A DNA stretch of 64,000 nucleotides from Kushneria phosphatilytica (GCF_008247605.1 NZ_CP043420.1:1426001-1490000); one strand, 5' to 3'. Positions 1 to 10,047 are shown, counted from the first letter of the stretch. The notes: generated by a model from the letters alone, not told the origin. Numbers and translations: made by a program.

Positions 1-1782
1 CGCGAGCTGATCTCCAACGGTGCCGATGCCTGTGACAAGCTGCGTTATCAGGCACTGAACAACGATGCCCTTTACGAGGGTGACCCCGAACTGCGCGTCG
101 AAATCGAATACGACCAGGATGCCAAAACGGTTACGGTGCGTGACAACGGCATTGGTATGAGCCGTGAGGATGTCATTTCCAATCTTGGCACCATCGCTCG
201 TTCCGGTACCGCCGAATTCCTGCAGCAGTTATCAGGTGAGCAGAAGAAGGATGCCAGACTGATCGGTCAGTTCGGTGTTGGTTTCTATTCCGGCTTCATG
301 GTAGCGGACGAAGTCGTGGTACGTACCCGTCTGGCAGGCACCGAACACAATGCCGGTGTCGAGTGGCGTTCGCGCGGCGAAGGTGAGTTCACCATTGCCG
401 AGATCGAGCGTGCCGAGCACGGTACCGAGATTGTCCTGCATCTGAAGGAAGACGCGGTCGAGTTTGCTGATGAGCATCGTCTGAAGCATCTGGTGCGCAA
501 GTACTCCGATCACATTGAAGTACCGGTACGCATGCCGACGGTGCAGGAGGGTGAAGACGAGACCGATACCACGATCACCTGGGAGACGGTCAATGAAGCT
601 CAGGCGCTGTGGACCCGACCCAAGTCGGAGATCAGTGACGATGAGTACAAGGCGTTCTACAAGCATATTGCTCATGACTTCAGTGATCCGCTGACCTGGA
701 GCCATAACAAGGTCGAGGGCAAGCTTGAATACACCAGCCTGCTCTATGTACCTGAACGTGCACCTTTCGATCTTTACCAGCGTGAGGGGGCACGTGGACT
801 CAAGCTCTATGTACAACGCGTATTCATCCTTGATGACGCCGAGCAGTTCCTGCCTCTCTACCTGCGCTTCGTCAAGGGTGTACTCGATTCCAATGATCTG
901 TCGCTGAACGTTTCGCGAGAGTTACTGCAGCAGGACCCGCAAGTCGAAAAGATGAAGAGTGCGCTGACCAAGCGCTCGCTCGATATGCTGGGCAAGCTGG
1001 CGAAGGATCCGGAAGCCTATCAGACCTTCTGGAATCAGTTTGGCACGGTACTCAAGGAGGGCCCGGCCGAGGACCACGCCAATCGCGAGAAAATTGCCGG
1101 CCTGCTGCGTTTCTCCACCACGCATACCGACAGTACTACTCAGGATCAGTCACTGCAGGACTATATCGAACGCATGCAGGCGCAGCAGCAGTCGATCTAC
1201 TACATCGTTGCTGACAGCTTCAACGCCGCGCGTCACAGCCCGCATCTGGAGATCTTCCGCAAGAAGGGCATCGAGGTACTGCTGCTCTCCGATCGTATTG
1301 ATGAGTGGCTGATGACGCATCTGACCGAATTCGATGGCAAATCCTTCGTGGATGTGGCGAAGGGCGATCTTGATCTGGGTGAGATTGACAGCGAAGAAGA
1401 GAAAAAGGCCCAGGAAGAGACAGCGAAGGCCAAGGAATCTCTGGTAGCCCGTATCAGGGAAGTGCTGGGTGAGGATGTTCAGGAAGTGCGCGTAACGCAC
1501 CGGCTGACTGATTCTCCAGCCTGTGTGGTGTTGCCCGAGCATGAAATGGGCTATCAGATGCGCCGTCTGATGGAGGCGGCAGGCCAGCCCCTGCCCGAGG
1601 TCAAGCCGATACTTGAACTCAATCCGGAGCATGCACTGGTCACACGTCTGGAGACAACCGAAGGCGATAGCTTCAATGATCTGGCGCGGGTGCTGCTGGA
1701 TCAGGCCATCATTGCCGAAGGTGGTCAGCTGGATGACCCGGCCGCTTATATCAAACGGCTCAATACCATGCTGGCAGGCTGA
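1..1782 (+). CDS. htpG: Molecular chaperone HtpG (Hsp90 family), 5' end missing
   Basis: Hsp90-family ATP-dependent chaperone of the cytosol. The frame is already open at the first base, so the gene begins upstream; 593 residues are visible and roughly 30-40 N-terminal ones are missing compared with the usual 625-640. The GHKL ATPase signatures are clear: the [14 protein letters not shown] helix with its Mg-binding Asn near the window edge, DNGIGM with the adenine-binding Asp, [11 protein letters not shown] and QFGVGFYS. The middle domain carries LNVSREL with the conserved Arg that contacts the ATP gamma-phosphate, followed by the C-terminal dimerisation region. It stops 25 bases before a strong terminator, so it closes its transcription unit. 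Confidence 0.98.
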   Translation, partial: RELISNGADACDKLRYQALNNDALYEGDPELRVEIEYDQDAKTVTVRDNGIGMSREDVISNLGTIARSGTAEFLQQLSGEQKKDARLIGQFGVGFYSGFMVADEVVVRTRLAGTEHNAGVEWRSRGEGEFTIAEIERAEHGTEIVLHLKEDAVEFADEHRLKHLVRKYSDHIEVPVRMPTVQEGEDETDTTITWETVNEAQALWTRPKSEISDDEYKAFYKHIAHDFSDPLTWSHNKVEGKLEYTSLLYVPERAPFDLYQREGARGLKLYVQRVFILDDAEQFLPLYLRFVKGVLDSNDLSLNVSRELLQQDPQVEKMKSALTKRSLDMLGKLAKDPEAYQTFWNQFGTVLKEGPAEDHANREKIAGLLRFSTTHTDSTTQDQSLQDYIERMQAQQQSIYYIVADSFNAARHSPHLEIFRKKGIEVLLLSDRIDEWLMTHLTEFDGKSFVDVAKGDLDLGEIDSEEEKKAQEETAKAKESLVARIREVLGEDVQEVRVTHRLTDSPACVVLPEHEMGYQMRRLMEAAGQPLPEVKPILELNPEHALVTRLETTEGDSFNDLARVLLDQAIIAEGGQLDDPAAYIKRLNTMLAG

Positions 1783-1807
1783 GTCCGCTATCTGCTGTTC
1801 CTGCCAC

Positions 1808-1836
1808 AGCGGCCCGCTCAGGCGGGCCGCTTTTTT
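1808..1836 (+). terminator. Intrinsic terminator after htpG
   Basis: Perfect 10-bp GC-rich stem (1808-1817 with 1822-1831), four-base loop and a run of T directly after. It lies 25 bases past the htpG stop codon. Confidence 0.93.
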
Positions 1837-1972
1837 ATGATCGGAAAGGTTTTCGCTGATTTGAACAATTGTGGATATTCGGTGCAATTCGGCGCTTCTC
1901 GTGAAAATTGCGCTGCTTTCCCTTCATTTTACTGGTAGCCTTGTCCGGTCCAGTTGACATGAGTCCGACCCG

Positions 1973-2740
1973 ATGAGCCAATCGTCGAGTGCTCGGGTCT
2001 TTGCTGCCATGCTGTTCGCCGCTGCCCTTTGCCTGTTCGCCGGAGTCGAGCAGAGCCGAGCGAGCGAAGCCGGTATGCAGATGCCCGACCTGCGTGAACA
2101 TCAAGCGGGGCCAGAACGCAAGATCGCGTTTTTCAGTCTGATGATTCCTTTGATCGAGCAGCAGAACGCCGAGATCGCTCAGGAGCGTCAGTGGTTGCAG
2201 AACGTGCGCCATCAGCGGCGCTGGAGTGTCCGCGAACGTCACCGGCTTTCGACTATCTGTGAACGCTATGGGCTGTCTTGTCCGGCACCCGCTGCCGTTA
2301 ACTGGTCGCAGTTGCTGGCCCATGTGGATACAGTGCCCATGCAGCTGGTGCTGATTCAGGCGGTTGAAGAGTCAGGCTGGGGTACATCGCGTTTTGCCCG
2401 CGAGGGAAACAATCTCTTCGGCATTCGCTGCTTTGCGAATGCTTGCGGTATGGCTCAGCGCGGTTCGGGGCGACGTTATCAGGCATTCGAATCGGTGGGT
2501 GAGGCTGTACGTGCTTATCTGGATAATCTCAATACCCATCGCGGCTATGAGCAGTTTCGTCAGAAGCGCGCGGAATTGCGTCGAACACACCGCAGTGTCA
2601 CAGCACTGGCGCTGATCCCTGAGCTGAATAACTATTCGATTCGCGGTGAGGCGTATCTTGCTGCCTTGCAATCACTACTGCAGACCAATGCTCCACTGAT
2701 CGAGCGGCTGCGCAATGATTCGACGGACTCGCTTTCCTGA
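1973..2740 (+). CDS. Secreted glucosaminidase-domain protein, Bax family
   Basis: A 255-residue predicted periplasmic peptidoglycan hydrolase. Residues 1-30 look like a signal peptide (hydrophobic core about 9-25, Ala-rich end). The C-terminal half has the glucosaminidase fold signature: QAVEESGWGTSRFA with the candidate catalytic Glu at 132/133, then NNLFGIRCF and the YRAYLDNLN-like segment (AVRAYLDNLNTHRGY). E. coli Bax has the same layout. The gene stands alone between the htpG terminator and a convergent sensor kinase, whose stop is about 20 bases away. The exact bond cleaved is unknown for this family; the Bax name is by domain similarity only. Confidence 0.85.
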   Translation: MSQSSSARVFAAMLFAAALCLFAGVEQSRASEAGMQMPDLREHQAGPERKIAFFSLMIPLIEQQNAEIAQERQWLQNVRHQRRWSVRERHRLSTICERYGLSCPAPAAVNWSQLLAHVDTVPMQLVLIQAVEESGWGTSRFAREGNNLFGIRCFANACGMAQRGSGRRYQAFESVGEAVRAYLDNLNTHRGYEQFRQKRAELRRTHRSVTALALIPELNNYSIRGEAYLAALQSLLQTNAPLIERLRNDSTDSLS

Positions 2741-2761
2741 GCCGGTGTATGCCGATATCGA

Positions 2762-4240
2762 TCACTCTGGTACTGGCCAGATGACGCTGACTTCGAGTCC
2801 GTGTGGCTTGCGATTGGCTAGTTGCAGGCGGGCATGTTGCCGCTGAGCGAGTTCCTTGACGATTGACAGCCCCAGCCCGCTACCCGAAGTACGCTGGTCG
2901 TTGGCACGATGAAAGCGCTCGGTAACCTTCTCCAGGGCTTCGGGAGCAATACCCGGTCCATCATCCATGACTCGTATAACCGGTTGGCGATTCTGATGTT
3001 CAAGCCTGAGGACAACGCTACCTCCTTCGGGGGTATAGCGCAGGGCATTGTCGATCAGATTACGCAACAGGACGCCAAGTTCGGTGGGGTCGGCCCTGAC
3101 CGGAAGGGTGTCCAGACCATCGATGGCCAGCTGTTGTCCTCGCTCATTGGCCAGGGGCCATAGCTCACTTGAGAGCTGGGCGGCAATGGGATAAAGATCG
3201 ATGATTTCCGGCGGACGCTGGGGGGCGCGTTCAAGTCGCGCCAGGGTCAGCAGTTGATCGACGACCCGCTGTAATCGTTCGATGCCACATCGAGCCTTGT
3301 TGAGCGAGCTCAGCTGCAGCGTCGGACTACCGGCGGATGTTTTCTGGTCGGTATGGGCAGGGTGGAGCGTACGCGCGGCTTCCTCGTCAGCGTGGGCATT
3401 GTCCAGATGAATGCGAACACCGGCCAGCGGCGTGCGCAATTCGTGTGCGGCGTCGGCAGTGAAGCGCCGCTCCCTGTCCAGCGCCAGTCGCAATCGATCA
3501 ATGAAGGCGTTAATGGCTTCGAGTAGTCCCTCGAGTTCCCGAGGCGTGGCATGGTCGATGACCGTCAGATCCTGATGATGGCGCCGGGCCACCTGACGCG
3601 TAAGCGCATCGATCGGTTTCAGACCTCGGCGGATGATCCACCAGATGGCCAGTCCGATCACGGGCAGAATCAACAGATAGGGCAGGGTATTGCCGTAGAC
3701 AATCTTGCGGGCCAGCTCTTCCTGAAAGTCCTCGCGCAATCCGATCGATATCCAGATATCGCTATCGCGATCGTTGAAACTGAAAACTCGCCATTGTGCC
3801 CCATCGTAGCTGACCCAGCGATAACCGACCTCACGGGGTGCCGGGAAAAGTCCTTCTTCGTTCCAGTAGGCGCTGAGCAGCAGGGGAGACCCATCGGCGC
3901 GCCAGAACCCCATCGATAGTAATCGCTCCTCATGCATGAAACGTCGTGGTGGCGCTTGATCCGCCTGCGGACTGACAGGGCGCTGCCTGCCCTGTCTGTC
4001 ATAGAGTCTTGCCAGATGGCCGGGTTGATTCAGATGTTCGAGCAGGTCCTGGTAGTCACGCGTATCCATGTCGCCTCCCAGCATACCGGCGACAACACGC
4101 GCCATTTGAGCAAGCTGGGCATCGAAGATTTCGTCCATTTCATGGTCGGTGATGAACCAGGCCGACAGTGCCGAAAGAGTGGCGCCCACGACGACCACGC
4201 CAAGCAGGGTACGGGTCAGGTAACGGCGAATCGATTTCAT
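2762..4240 (-). CDS. Sensor histidine kinase, QseC/PmrB-like
   Basis: A 492-residue inner-membrane sensor kinase. It has a TM segment at about 11-31, a periplasmic region of about 150 residues, a second TM at about 184-203, a HAMP linker, then the kinase core: H-box AAHELRTPLAG with phospho-acceptor His266, N-box LIDNALRYTPEGG, G1 DDGPGIAP and G2 GSGLGLSIVKEL. The periplasmic start (EIFDAQLAQMARVV) resembles QseC-type sensors. An insertion of about 25 residues after the H-box helix (around HPAHTDQKTSAGSP) is unusual. The start codon overlaps the regulator stop as ATGA, so the two genes are translationally coupled. The signal sensed cannot be read from the sequence. Confidence 0.93.
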   Translation of the reverse strand: MKSIRRYLTRTLLGVVVVGATLSALSAWFITDHEMDEIFDAQLAQMARVVAGMLGGDMDTRDYQDLLEHLNQPGHLARLYDRQGRQRPVSPQADQAPPRRFMHEERLLSMGFWRADGSPLLLSAYWNEEGLFPAPREVGYRWVSYDGAQWRVFSFNDRDSDIWISIGLREDFQEELARKIVYGNTLPYLLILPVIGLAIWWIIRRGLKPIDALTRQVARRHHQDLTVIDHATPRELEGLLEAINAFIDRLRLALDRERRFTADAAHELRTPLAGVRIHLDNAHADEEAARTLHPAHTDQKTSAGSPTLQLSSLNKARCGIERLQRVVDQLLTLARLERAPQRPPEIIDLYPIAAQLSSELWPLANERGQQLAIDGLDTLPVRADPTELGVLLRNLIDNALRYTPEGGSVVLRLEHQNRQPVIRVMDDGPGIAPEALEKVTERFHRANDQRTSGSGLGLSIVKELAQRQHARLQLANRKPHGLEVSVIWPVPE

Positions 4241-4899
4241 GACAGCCTGTCATCGAGACGATAACCGATGCCGCGCAGGGTAATGATCAGACGATTATCG
4301 AGCTTTCGACGCAGGTGGTGGATATGGACTTCAAGGGCGTTGGATTCAACTTCATCCTGCCAGCCGTAGAGTAGTTGCTCGAGATGGGGGCGGGTCATCA
4401 CCTGACCGGGATGACTGGCCATTTCCAGTAGCAGGGCATACTCGCGACGGCTGAGTGATACCGGTTTTCCCCGCCAGGTTACTTCCCGGCGCGAGTCGTC
4501 GATGGTCAGTTCACCCACCTCGATGAGCTGATTGGCGCGACCCGCCGCGCGTCGACAGATAGCGCGCATCCGGGCGATCAGTTCATCAAGCTCAAAAGGC
4601 TTGAGGACATAATCATCAGCACCGGCATCGAGCCCGGCGACCCTGTCCTCGACACTGTCACGAGCCGTCAGAATCAGTACCGGCACACTGCGCTGGCGGC
4701 GCAGTCGACGGAGCACTTCCATACCATCCATGCCCGGCAGGCCAAGATCCAGAATGACGACGGAAAAGTCATCCGTTTCCAGCGCCGTCATGGCCTGCTG
4801 GCCATCGGTCAGCCACTCCACGGTATAGCCTTCACGCCGGAGCGCCGTTTCCACACCATCGCCGAGCAATGGGTCGTCTTCAATGAATAGCACTCGCAT
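4237..4899 (-). CDS. OmpR-family response regulator, QseB/PmrA-like
   Basis: A 220-residue two-domain regulator. The receiver domain has the acidic pair Asp8/Asp9, phospho-acceptor Asp51 in VVILDLGLPGMDG, the Thr of LTARD and the Lys of YVLKPFE. The C-terminal winged helix (about 125-220) has the OmpR/PhoB pattern SRREYALLLEMASHPGQV and HIHHLRRKLD. It is the first gene of the pair with the downstream kinase. It faces away from selO across about 120 bases that should hold both promoters. The targets are unknown. Confidence 0.95.
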   Translation of the reverse strand: MRVLFIEDDPLLGDGVETALRREGYTVEWLTDGQQAMTALETDDFSVVILDLGLPGMDGMEVLRRLRRQRSVPVLILTARDSVEDRVAGLDAGADDYVLKPFELDELIARMRAICRRAAGRANQLIEVGELTIDDSRREVTWRGKPVSLSRREYALLLEMASHPGQVMTRPHLEQLLYGWQDEVESNALEVHIHHLRRKLDNRLIITLRGIGYRLDDRLS

Positions 4900-5021
4900 G
4901 ATGTGACTCCACTCGGGTAGTGAGCAAGGATCTGTCCGTTGTGGGATGGCAATGTTAGGCGTGGGTTCCCTGCCGTTGCTAGAGTATGAGACATGTCAAC
5001 ACTGACCGGTATGGATCGCTC

Positions 5022-6479
5022 ATGACGCTGGAACGGCTTCAATTCGACAACGCCTATGCGCGCTTGCCAGAGTACTTTTTCACACGTATCCAGCCGACCG
5101 CACGGCGTGGGACACGTCTGCTGGATATCAGTCCGGACTGCGCCGAGCTGCTGGGTCTCGATACGCTCCGGCTCGATGATGAGCCCTTGCGGGCGCTGAT
5201 GGCCGGCGAACAGCTACTGCCGGGCATGGAACCACTGGCGCAAAAGTATACCGGTCACCAGTTCGGCGTCTATAACCCCGCCCTGGGGGATGGTCGTGGG
5301 CTACTGCTGGGAGAGGTACGTACACCTCATGGGCCGATGGACCTGCACCTCAAGGGCGCCGGACGTACACCTTATTCGCGTTTCGCCGATGGACAGGCAG
5401 TATTGCGGAGTTCGGTACGGGAATATCTTGTCAGTGAACATCTGGCGGCGCTGGGTATTCCCACAACGCGGGCCCTGGCGGTAGCTGTCAATGACGAGCG
5501 AGTACAGCGTGAAACCGTCGAACCCGGGGCAACGCTACTGCGTGTAGCCGAAAGTCACGTTCGCTTTGGCCATTTCGAGTGGCTGGCATACAAGGGAGAT
5601 GAAACAGGATTAAAGCAGCTGGCCGATCACGTGATTGATCGCCATCGCCCCTGGTTGCGTCAGCATGAGACGCCTTATGCAGCGCTTTTTGATGATGTGG
5701 TCACGCGTACCGCGGAGCTGATCGCCCGGTGGCAGGCCTATGGGTTCGTCCACGCCGTGATGAATACCGATAATATGTCGATTCTGGGGCTGACCATCGA
5801 TTATGGCCCCTATGCCTTTCTCGATGCCTATGTGCCGGACCGGGTGCCCAATCATACCGATACCGGGGGGCGTTATGCCTTCGACCAACAGGCCGGTGTC
5901 GCCCTGTGGAACCTCAATCGACTGGGTAACGCACTGATGCCACTGGTGGAACGTGAAGCGCTGGTGACTGCACTGGAGGGATTCAGTAGCCGGTTGCAGC
6001 AGGCATTTGGTGCAGTAATGCGGCAACGGCTCGGGTTGTACCTCGAGCAGGAGGGGGACGCCGAGCTTTGCCGGGAATGGCTGACCCTGCTGTATCAGAG
6101 TGGGGCGGACTATCATCGCAGCTTCAGGGTGCTATCGTATTATGATGGCAGCGAGATGCAGCGCGCCCGGCTGGCGCGTGAAATCCCTGATCCTGCGGCA
6201 CTGGCGCAATGGCTTGAGCGCTATGACGCTCGTTTGGCTGAAGAGCATTGCCCGGTTGAAGAGCGCCTTGAGTCCATGCAGGCGATCAACCCGGTTTATG
6301 TGTTGCGCACGCATATTGCTCAGCGGGCGATCGAGGCAGCCGAGCAAGGCGATCTGGAGGAGCTGGCTCTGATTCGTGAGTGCATGTGTCGACCCTTTAC
6401 GCCACGTGCGGGATGCGAAGCCTATGAACAGGCGCCGCCTCCGGACGAAGCGGCCGTGTGTCTGTCATGTTCATCGTGA
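5022..6479 (+). CDS. selO: Protein adenylyltransferase SelO
   Basis: A 485-residue pseudokinase-fold enzyme of the SelO (YdiU/UPF0061) family, which transfers AMP to Ser/Thr/Tyr residues of proteins and acts in redox stress. Family motifs visible: the TGHQFGVYNPALGDGRG loop, LKGAGRTPYSRFADGQAVLR and the active-site region VMNTDNMSILGLTIDYGP. The C-terminus ends in SCSS: Cys sits third from the end, where eukaryotic SelO has selenocysteine. I chose the ATG at 5022 because family members start MTLE..FDN.YARLP; an in-frame ATG at 4986 would add 12 residues. It is divergent from the two-component genes. Confidence 0.94.
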   Translation: MTLERLQFDNAYARLPEYFFTRIQPTARRGTRLLDISPDCAELLGLDTLRLDDEPLRALMAGEQLLPGMEPLAQKYTGHQFGVYNPALGDGRGLLLGEVRTPHGPMDLHLKGAGRTPYSRFADGQAVLRSSVREYLVSEHLAALGIPTTRALAVAVNDERVQRETVEPGATLLRVAESHVRFGHFEWLAYKGDETGLKQLADHVIDRHRPWLRQHETPYAALFDDVVTRTAELIARWQAYGFVHAVMNTDNMSILGLTIDYGPYAFLDAYVPDRVPNHTDTGGRYAFDQQAGVALWNLNRLGNALMPLVEREALVTALEGFSSRLQQAFGAVMRQRLGLYLEQEGDAELCREWLTLLYQSGADYHRSFRVLSYYDGSEMQRARLAREIPDPAALAQWLERYDARLAEEHCPVEERLESMQAINPVYVLRTHIAQRAIEAAEQGDLEELALIRECMCRPFTPRAGCEAYEQAPPPDEAAVCLSCSS

Positions 6480-6554
6480 TTTCGGCATTGACCTGTTGCC
6501 CGCCATTGGCCAGGTTATCGTTCCTTTGCTGCGCGACTTCTACAGGATGATTTC

Positions 6555-7697
6555 ATGACTGTGCATTCGGCCGCCGCCGATTACTCTTCCGCTTCCCCTC
6601 AGCCTGACGAACATTCGATGCGGGTGGCCGTGCTGGGAGGTGGCAGTTTCGGGACGGCATTGGCCAGCATCGCGGCTACCAGGGGGGCGCGAGTGCGTCA
6701 GTGGATGCGCGATGCGGATCTTGCCTCGCGTATCAATGAGCGACATGTCAACGATCGTTATCTGCCCGATTTTCTGATGAATCCCTCGGTTGAAGCCTCA
6801 GCCGATATGGACCTTGTACTCGATGGCGCTGAACTGGTGTTGGTGGCCATCCCTTCGGGGGCTTTCAGAGCGGTGGTGCGCCAGGCGGCGCCGCAGATCA
6901 CTCGGGACACGTTACTGGTCAGTACGACCAAGGGCATCGAGGCGGGCGACGAATTCCATCTGATGAGTCAGATACTGGAAGAGGAAACCGTCAGTCGACA
7001 TATCGGAGTATTGTCCGGCCCCAATCTGGCAGCGGAAATCGCTGCCGGTCATCTCAGTGCCAGTGTGATTGCCAGCGATGACGAAATGACACGTGCCCGC
7101 ATCCAGCAGGTGCTGAGCTGTGATCATTTCCGTGTCTATGCCAGCAACGATCGCTTTGGTGTGGAGCTCGGTGGCGCACTCAAGAACATCTATGCCATCG
7201 CCGTGGGGATGGCGGCCGCTCTGGGGATGGGGGAGAACACCCGCAGCATGCTGATGACCCGTGCGCTGGCGGAGATGAGCCGTTTCGCCGTGGCGCGTGG
7301 GGCGAGCCCGATGACCTTTCTCGGCCTGGCCGGGATCGGTGATCTGATCGTGACCTGCTCTTCGTCGCTGTCTCGCAACTACCGGGTCGGTTATGCGATC
7401 GGTGAAGGGCGGTCACTCGACGAGGCAGTTGAAGCGCTGGGTCAGGTTGCAGAAGGCGTCAATACAGTGCATCTGATCGTCGAGCGGGCGCGGCGCGATG
7501 GTGTTTACATGCCACTGGCCGTAGCGTTGCACCAGGTACTCTTCGAAGGCGTTGACCCCCACGAGATGGCGCTGTCGCTCATGCGCAGCGAGCAGGGAAG
7601 CGACGTTGAATTCACTCTTCCGCGGGAAGCCGTGCTCGATGCCCAGCGTCGCGCAGCCCGCACCAACCCACAGGACTCACGGGATACGCTGACATGA
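6555..7697 (+). CDS. gpsA: Glycerol-3-phosphate dehydrogenase [NAD(P)+]
   Basis: Makes sn-glycerol 3-phosphate from dihydroxyacetone phosphate for phospholipid synthesis. The Rossmann motif [29 protein letters not shown], the catalytic Lys of [13 protein letters not shown] and [12 protein letters not shown] are all present. At 380 residues it is longer than the usual 330-340: about 21 extra residues come before MRVAVLGGG and about 30 polar residues follow the core. The ATG at 6555 has an AGGA-type ribosome site (ctacaggatgatttc), while an internal ATG at 6618 would give the canonical N-terminus. Its stop overlaps the sixA start. Confidence 0.95.
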   Translation: MTVHSAAADYSSASPQPDEHSMRVAVLGGGSFGTALASIAATRGARVRQWMRDADLASRINERHVNDRYLPDFLMNPSVEASADMDLVLDGAELVLVAIPSGAFRAVVRQAAPQITRDTLLVSTTKGIEAGDEFHLMSQILEEETVSRHIGVLSGPNLAAEIAAGHLSASVIASDDEMTRARIQQVLSCDHFRVYASNDRFGVELGGALKNIYAIAVGMAAALGMGENTRSMLMTRALAEMSRFAVARGASPMTFLGLAGIGDLIVTCSSSLSRNYRVGYAIGEGRSLDEAVEALGQVAEGVNTVHLIVERARRDGVYMPLAVALHQVLFEGVDPHEMALSLMRSEQGSDVEFTLPREAVLDAQRRAARTNPQDSRDTLT

Positions 7698-8194
7698 AAC
7701 TCTATATCATGCGTCATGGCGAGGCTGTTTCCGGCACCCCGGATGTCAGCCGGGCACTCGATGTTACCGGTCAGCAGGAAGTGGCGCGCATGTCCGAATG
7801 GCTTATTTCAGCCATGGATCGCGAAATGCAGCCGCGGTTGCGCATCGTGGCCAGTCCTTACGATCGTGCCCAGCAGACGGCACGTATTGTGGCGAGCCAA
7901 CTGCAGGTTGACGATGTCATGGCATTGCCGCTGATCACTCCCGATGCACCGGTGGAATCGGTCATCGAGTGGCTCTCGGAAAATGTCGGCGTTGGCGCCG
8001 ATGATGCGCCCTGGATGCTGGTCAGTCACATGCCGCTGGTTGCCGAGCTGACCGGTCGTCTTGTCAATGGTGGGCCACAGGCCCGGTTGCCGATGGGGAC
8101 GGCGGATATTGTCGAGCTTGACGCCGAAGTCTGGGCCGATGGCTGCGCTACGCTGGTGCGCCATGTCACGCCTGATAGTGCCACAATCAGCTGA
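7694..8194 (+). CDS. sixA: Phosphohistidine phosphatase SixA
   Basis: A 166-residue histidine phosphatase with the RHG motif at the N-terminus (YIMRHGEA, nucleophile His8). A second catalytic His occurs in MLVSHMPLV, with an Arg in [11 protein letters not shown]. SixA dephosphorylates phosphohistidine in phosphorelay and PTS proteins. The ATGA overlap with gpsA shows co-translation, an arrangement I recall from other gammaproteobacteria. Confidence 0.93.
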   Translation: MKLYIMRHGEAVSGTPDVSRALDVTGQQEVARMSEWLISAMDREMQPRLRIVASPYDRAQQTARIVASQLQVDDVMALPLITPDAPVESVIEWLSENVGVGADDAPWMLVSHMPLVAELTGRLVNGGPQARLPMGTADIVELDAEVWADGCATLVRHVTPDSATIS

Positions 8195-8208
8195 TCCGGA
8201 TTGATGTG

Positions 8209-8517
8209 ATGAGTTATATCGTGAATAACCGGGTTTTCGTGACTGATGACTACCGCAACAGTTTCGAGGAAAGGTTTCGCCAGCGTGCCGGTGAAATCGA
8301 ACACCAGCCCGGTTTCATTGCCATGCGTATCCTGCGACCGCAGGGCAATCAGGCGCCCTACGTGGTCGAGACCGAGTGGGAAAGCCAGCAGGCCTTTCGT
8401 GACTGGGTTGGCAGTGAGGATTTCCAGCGCGCCCATGCCAACCCGATGCCGAAGGAGGCCTTTCTGGAAGGTGGTGGTCTGGAGCAGTTCGAGGTCATTA
8501 TCGAAGCTCATCGTTGA
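8209..8517 (+). CDS. ABM-fold protein, HmoA-like putative monooxygenase
   Basis: A 102-residue single-domain protein of the antibiotic-biosynthesis-monooxygenase ferredoxin-like fold. The pattern is typical: VNNRVFVTDDYRNSFEERF, HQPGFIAMRILRP, then YVVETEWESQQAFRDWV. Some relatives degrade haem, others have no known reaction, so the substrate is open. I use the ATG at 8209; a GTG three bases earlier is in frame. It follows sixA by 14 bases and probably ends the gpsA-sixA unit, since a terminator hairpin follows. Confidence 0.82.
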   Translation: MSYIVNNRVFVTDDYRNSFEERFRQRAGEIEHQPGFIAMRILRPQGNQAPYVVETEWESQQAFRDWVGSEDFQRAHANPMPKEAFLEGGGLEQFEVIIEAHR

Positions 8518-8547
8518 TGAGCGAATCCGTGACGCTCTGATTAACGC

Positions 8548-8574
8548 AAAGCGCGAACGCTGGTCGCGCTTTCT
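8548..8574 (+). terminator. Intrinsic terminator after the ABM gene
   Basis: Nine-base arms (8548-8556 with 8564-8572) around a 7-base loop, with a short T-rich end (ttctttaaag). It lies 30 bases after the ABM stop codon. Confidence 0.7.
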
Positions 8575-8688
8575 TTAAAGTCTCCTGACGTGCCTGGTGT
8601 GCCACCAAGGTCGAGCTTGTCCATGGCTGAAAGAGCCAGCAGAATTCTGGATGTATGATGTGTGACATCCATTCTGCAGGAATTTGCC

Positions 8689-10014
8689 ATGCTTCCGACC
8701 GTTACCCGCATGACCGTTATCCCGGTTGCCGGTTACGACAGTTTTCTGCTCAATCTCAGTGGTGGCCACGCGCCCTGGTTCATTCGCTGTGTGGTGATTC
8801 TCGAAGATAACGCCGGACACCGTGGGGCAGGAGAAATTCCCTGTAGTGAAGGCATCCTCAAGGGACTCGAGCAGTGCAAATCACTGGTTGTGGGCACCTC
8901 GGTAGCCGCTCTGAAGGGTACGCTTGGTCGTGTGCATCAGCGGCTGGCGACCAATGGCAGAGAGGAGCGGGGGCGTCAGACGTTCGATCTGCGTGTGGCG
9001 GTACATGTCATTACCGCGATCGAGTCGGCGCTGTTTGATCTGATGGGCCAGGCCGTGGAACTGCCGGTAGCTGATCTGCTGGGACGCTACGGACGCCAGC
9101 GTGACGAAGTCGAGGCGCTGGGGTATCTCTTTTTGCTGGGTGATCCGGAATGTACCGACTTGCCCTATCCACGGCCAAGTCGTCCCATTGATCGCTGGGA
9201 TGAAGTGCGTTGTCGTGAGGCGCTGACGCCTGAAGCGGTGGTCGAGCTGGCGCGGGCGGCGCATGAGCGTTACGGCTTTCGCGACTTCAAGCTCAAGGGT
9301 GGGGTGTTGCTTCCCGAGCGGGAAGCCGATTGCATTCGTGCGCTCCACGAGGCCTTCCCCGAAGCGCGTCTGACGCTGGATCCCAATGGGGCCTGGTCAC
9401 TCGAAGAGGCGATACGAGTACTGACTCCGATCCGACATATGCTCAGCTATGCCGAAGATCCATGCGGTCAGGAGCAGAGCTGGTCGGGCCGTGAAACGAT
9501 GGCCGAGTTCCGTCGTCGTACCGGTCTGCCGACGGCGACCAACATGATTGCTACCGATTTCAAACAGCTGCAGTACGCCCTGCAGGTCGGGGCAGTAGAT
9601 ATTCCTCTGGCGGACTGTCACTTCTGGACCATGCAGGGTGCAGTGGCCGTAGGGGAATTGTGTGACGAATGGGGGCTGACATGGGGCTCGCACAGCAACA
9701 ATCACTTTGATGTTTCGCTGGCGATGATGACTCACGTGGCAGCGGCCTGTCCGGGCGATATCACCGCTATTGATACCCATTGGATCTGGCAGGATGGTCA
9801 GCGCATCACTCGGGCACCCCTGCAGATTCGCGAGGGCAGGATTCGGGTGCCGGACGCTCCGGGTCTGGGCATTGAACTTGATGATGCCATGCTTGAGCAG
9901 GCGCACCAGCTCTATCTTTCGCTCGATGTGCGACAGCGAAATGATGCCATGGCGATGCAGTATCTGGTCGACAACTGGCAGTTTGATCCCAAGCGTCCGG
10001 CGCTGGTGCGCTGA
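8689..10014 (+). CDS. gudD: Glucarate dehydratase
   Basis: A 441-residue enolase-superfamily enzyme that dehydrates D-glucarate to 5-keto-4-deoxyglucarate. The N-terminus TRMTVIPVAGYDSFLLNLSG and the active-site motifs match GudD: the KxK pair in FRDFKLKGG, metal ligands in LDPNGAW and YAEDPCG, TNMIATDF, and the His base in GSHSNNHFD. The ATG at 8689 has a good AGGAA site; an upstream GTG at 8662 would add nine residues without family support. None of its usual partners (kdgD, garL, a glucarate permease) is adjacent. It converges on an AEC transporter across a perfect palindrome. Confidence 0.95.
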   Translation: MLPTVTRMTVIPVAGYDSFLLNLSGGHAPWFIRCVVILEDNAGHRGAGEIPCSEGILKGLEQCKSLVVGTSVAALKGTLGRVHQRLATNGREERGRQTFDLRVAVHVITAIESALFDLMGQAVELPVADLLGRYGRQRDEVEALGYLFLLGDPECTDLPYPRPSRPIDRWDEVRCREALTPEAVVELARAAHERYGFRDFKLKGGVLLPEREADCIRALHEAFPEARLTLDPNGAWSLEEAIRVLTPIRHMLSYAEDPCGQEQSWSGRETMAEFRRRTGLPTATNMIATDFKQLQYALQVGAVDIPLADCHFWTMQGAVAVGELCDEWGLTWGSHSNNHFDVSLAMMTHVAAACPGDITAIDTHWIWQDGQRITRAPLQIREGRIRVPDAPGLGIELDDAMLEQAHQLYLSLDVRQRNDAMAMQYLVDNWQFDPKRPALVR

Positions 10015-10017
10015 GTT

Positions 10018-10043
10018 GACCTGTCGGGTATACCCGACAGGTC
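10018..10043. terminator. Perfect 26-base palindrome between convergent genes
   Basis: Two 13-base arms, 10018-10030 and 10031-10043, are exact reverse complements with no spacer. The palindrome sits between the gudD stop (10014) and the AEC transporter stop (10048). The position suggests a bidirectional terminator; as RNA it would fold with a small loop of unpaired central bases. There is no T run on either side, so a protein-binding site is possible. Confidence 0.6.
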
Positions 10044-10047
10044 GAAA

